DNA of 64,000 nt from Sedimentibacter sp. MB31-C6 (GTDB taxonomy: Bacteria; Bacillota; Clostridia; Tissierellales; Sedimentibacteraceae). Both the position numbers and the translations under genes were made by a program. Positions 62,364 through 64,000 of this stretch are shown here, piece after piece. The stretch spans positions 2,728,001 through 2,792,000 of the forward strand of contig NZ_CP142396.1 of assembly GCF_035934735.1 (NCBI RefSeq), written 5' to 3'. How positions within the stretch are numbered: the first letter of the stretch is position 1; each line of letters opens with the position of its first letter. The notes below the pieces were generated by a model that saw only the letters and a list, made by a program, of their open reading frames with translations, was not told the DNA's origin and did not search any database.

Positions 62364-64000
62364 ATGAATATAAGATTTTTAGGTGCAGTTAAAGGTGTAA
62401 CAGGCTCGAGTCATTTGATAAAATTTAAGGACAAGCTTATAATGCTAGATTGTGGTATGTTCCAAGGAAAAGATGAAGACTTAAATTATGAAGAGCTAGA
62501 TGTAAATCCTGCTGATATTGATTATTTATTTTTAAGTCATAGTCATATTGATCATAGTGGGCGTATTCCATTGCTTGTTAAAAAAGGTTTTAAAGGAACT
62601 ATATATTGTTCTAAGCCAACCTATGATTTATGTGAAATAATGTTAATAGATAGCGCTCATATTCAGGAAACTGAAGCAGAATGGAAAAACAGAAAAGCAA
62701 AACGTTCAGGAAAACCTTTAGTAGAACCTATGTATACTCAAGATGATGCGCAATCCAGTTTTAAATTCTTTAATCCTGTTTTATATGAACAAATTATTAA
62801 AATAGATGATTATATAACTGTTAAATTTAACGATGCTGGTCATATTTTAGGTTCATCAATAATAGAAATGTGGTTTAAAGAAGATAATGAAAATATTAAG
62901 ATGGTATATTCCGGTGATATTGGTATGAATGAAAAGCCAATACTAAAAGATCCTACAAGTATTGAAAGTGCAGATTATATTATAATGGAATCTACTTATG
63001 GAAACAGATTACATGAGAGTATAGAAAAAAGAACAGAAGAATTAATTAATATGATTTTAAAAACAATAAGAAGAGGAGGTACTGTTGTTATACCTTCCTT
63101 TGCAGTAGGAAGAACTCAAGAGATAATTTATGAATTAAATAAATATTACGATAGTAAATTAAGTTCTAAAAGTTCTGAAATTAACGAGCTTAAAAAAATA
63201 CCTGTATATATTGACAGTCCCTTAGCCACAAAGGCAACTGAAGTATTTAAACGAAATGCTCATGTTTTTGATAAAGAAGCTACAAAATATTTAATGAGTG
63301 GAGATAATCCATTAGAATTTGAAAATCTTCATTTTACTCAAAGTGCAGAAGAATCAAAGCAATTAAATTTTTCAGATGAGCCTAAAATAATCATTTCTGC
63401 AAGTGGAATGTGTGATGCAGGTAGAATTAAGCATCATTTAAAACATAATCTTTGGAAAAAGGAAAGTAGTGTTATCTTTGTTGGTTATCAAGCAGAAGGA
63501 ACATTAGGTAGAAGAATTGTTGATGGTGTGAAAGACGTTAAATTATTTGGTGAGCAAATTCATATAAATGCAGAAATTTTTAATATTGAAGGTTTTTCTG
63601 GGCACGCAGATAAAAATGGATTATTGAATTGGCTAAAGAATTTTAAAGAAAAACCAAAGAAAGTTTTTATAGTACATGGAGAGCCAGAATCTAAAACTGA
63701 GTTTGCAGAGGAAGTAGAAAAAACTTTAGGCTTTGATTGTATTATTCCTAAATATAATATTAGTTATGAAATAAAAACTAAAACAAAAATAGAAGAAATA
63801 CCTGTAAAGAATGAAGAACCTTCTGAAAGACCAATAATAGAGTTAGATGAATCACATATTAAAGAACTAAAGAAAGATATACAAAATCTAAAAAAACTAT
63901 TTGAAAATGCTTTGAATTTAACGGAAGGTTATTTAACTGAAGATGAGATTAAAATTGATAAATATAAAAAAATAAACAACAATATATTAGACTTAGAAAA
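62364..64000 (+). CDS. beta-CASP MBL-fold RNase, 3' end beyond the window
   Basis: At least 545 codons are open up to the window edge. The protein has the MBL motif SHSHIDHSGRIP near residue 57, AGHILGSS, YSGDIGMNEKP, and the beta-CASP motifs (PSFAVGRTQEIIYELNKY, SASGMCDAGRIKHHL, GFSGHADKNGLL, VHGEPESK). It resembles bacterial CPSF-like RNA hydrolases with an RMMBL region. A C-terminal helical extension starts near residue 480. Substrate unknown. The start is ATG with GTGAGGAG upstream and a TGGTATAAT extended -10 before it. Confidence 0.93.
   Translation, partial: MNIRFLGAVKGVTGSSHLIKFKDKLIMLDCGMFQGKDEDLNYEELDVNPADIDYLFLSHSHIDHSGRIPLLVKKGFKGTIYCSKPTYDLCEIMLIDSAHIQETEAEWKNRKAKRSGKPLVEPMYTQDDAQSSFKFFNPVLYEQIIKIDDYITVKFNDAGHILGSSIIEMWFKEDNENIKMVYSGDIGMNEKPILKDPTSIESADYIIMESTYGNRLHESIEKRTEELINMILKTIRRGGTVVIPSFAVGRTQEIIYELNKYYDSKLSSKSSEINELKKIPVYIDSPLATKATEVFKRNAHVFDKEATKYLMSGDNPLEFENLHFTQSAEESKQLNFSDEPKIIISASGMCDAGRIKHHLKHNLWKKESSVIFVGYQAEGTLGRRIVDGVKDVKLFGEQIHINAEIFNIEGFSGHADKNGLLNWLKNFKEKPKKVFIVHGEPESKTEFAEEVEKTLGFDCIIPKYNISYEIKTKTKIEEIPVKNEEPSERPIIELDESHIKELKKDIQNLKKLFENALNLTEGYLTEDEIKIDKYKKINNNILDLE

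Overview
The window is low-GC, AT-rich DNA from an endospore-forming Gram-positive bacterium, most likely a member of the Clostridia or Tissierellia. Sporulation genes (gpr, spoIIP, spoIIAA, spoIIAB, spoVAC-AD-AE, yunB, spoVG, spoVT), T-box leaders, an S-box leader, TTG and GTG starts and strong GGAGG ribosome binding sites all support this. Genus cannot be fixed from the sequence alone.

Layout. Bases 1-2945 are the tail of an rRNA operon: a 5S rRNA followed by 22 tRNA genes, interleaved with copies of a 112-nt repeat that folds into paired tetraloop hairpins. A terminator and a dense hairpin cluster close it (2950-3150). Bases 3200-13727 hold housekeeping and sporulation genes: a predicted exonuclease, comEC, holA, rpsT, gpr, spoIIP, lepA and a lemA/TPM-domain pair. 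Bases about 13900-21200 form an accessory region. It has an ECF-type sigma factor with a membrane anti-sigma factor, three small exported proteins (one a C39-like cysteine peptidase, one a lipoprotein resembling IseA), an IS1182-type transposase remnant, a collapsed second copy of the sigma/anti-sigma locus, a gene fragment, and an MBL hydrolase.

Bases 21400-26195 hold a DbpA-type RNA helicase, a T-box-controlled thrS and a nucleoside phosphorylase. Bases 26300-34000 carry a polysaccharide deacetylase, a two-component system, spoIIAA-spoIIAB (without sigF next to them) and spoVAC-AD-AE. Bases 34000-41000 hold a class A penicillin-binding protein, yunB, hflX, a YigZ-family gene and a YebC-family regulator. 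Two paralogous cysteine-rich proteins of unknown function and mntP follow. An S-box-controlled metF / MetH-activation / metH operon lies divergent to a T-box-controlled leuS. Bases 50300-64000 carry msrC, a DUF4397 protein, an aspartate racemase family gene, an EamA transporter, then the conserved run purR, spoVG, glmU, pth, mfd, prsA-like and spoVT, ending in a beta-CASP MBL nuclease cut by the window edge.

How it works together. Translation capacity and its feedback are prominent (rRNA, tRNAs, two T-box synthetases, lepA, hflX, pth). Methionine synthesis is grouped under one SAM sensor, with MetH split into a catalytic and a reactivation protein. Sporulation genes span sigma-F control, engulfment, spore germination proteins and late forespore regulation. 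The least explained parts are the accessory region at 14-20 kb, the hairpin repeats in the tRNA cluster and the cysteine-rich pair at 41-42.5 kb.
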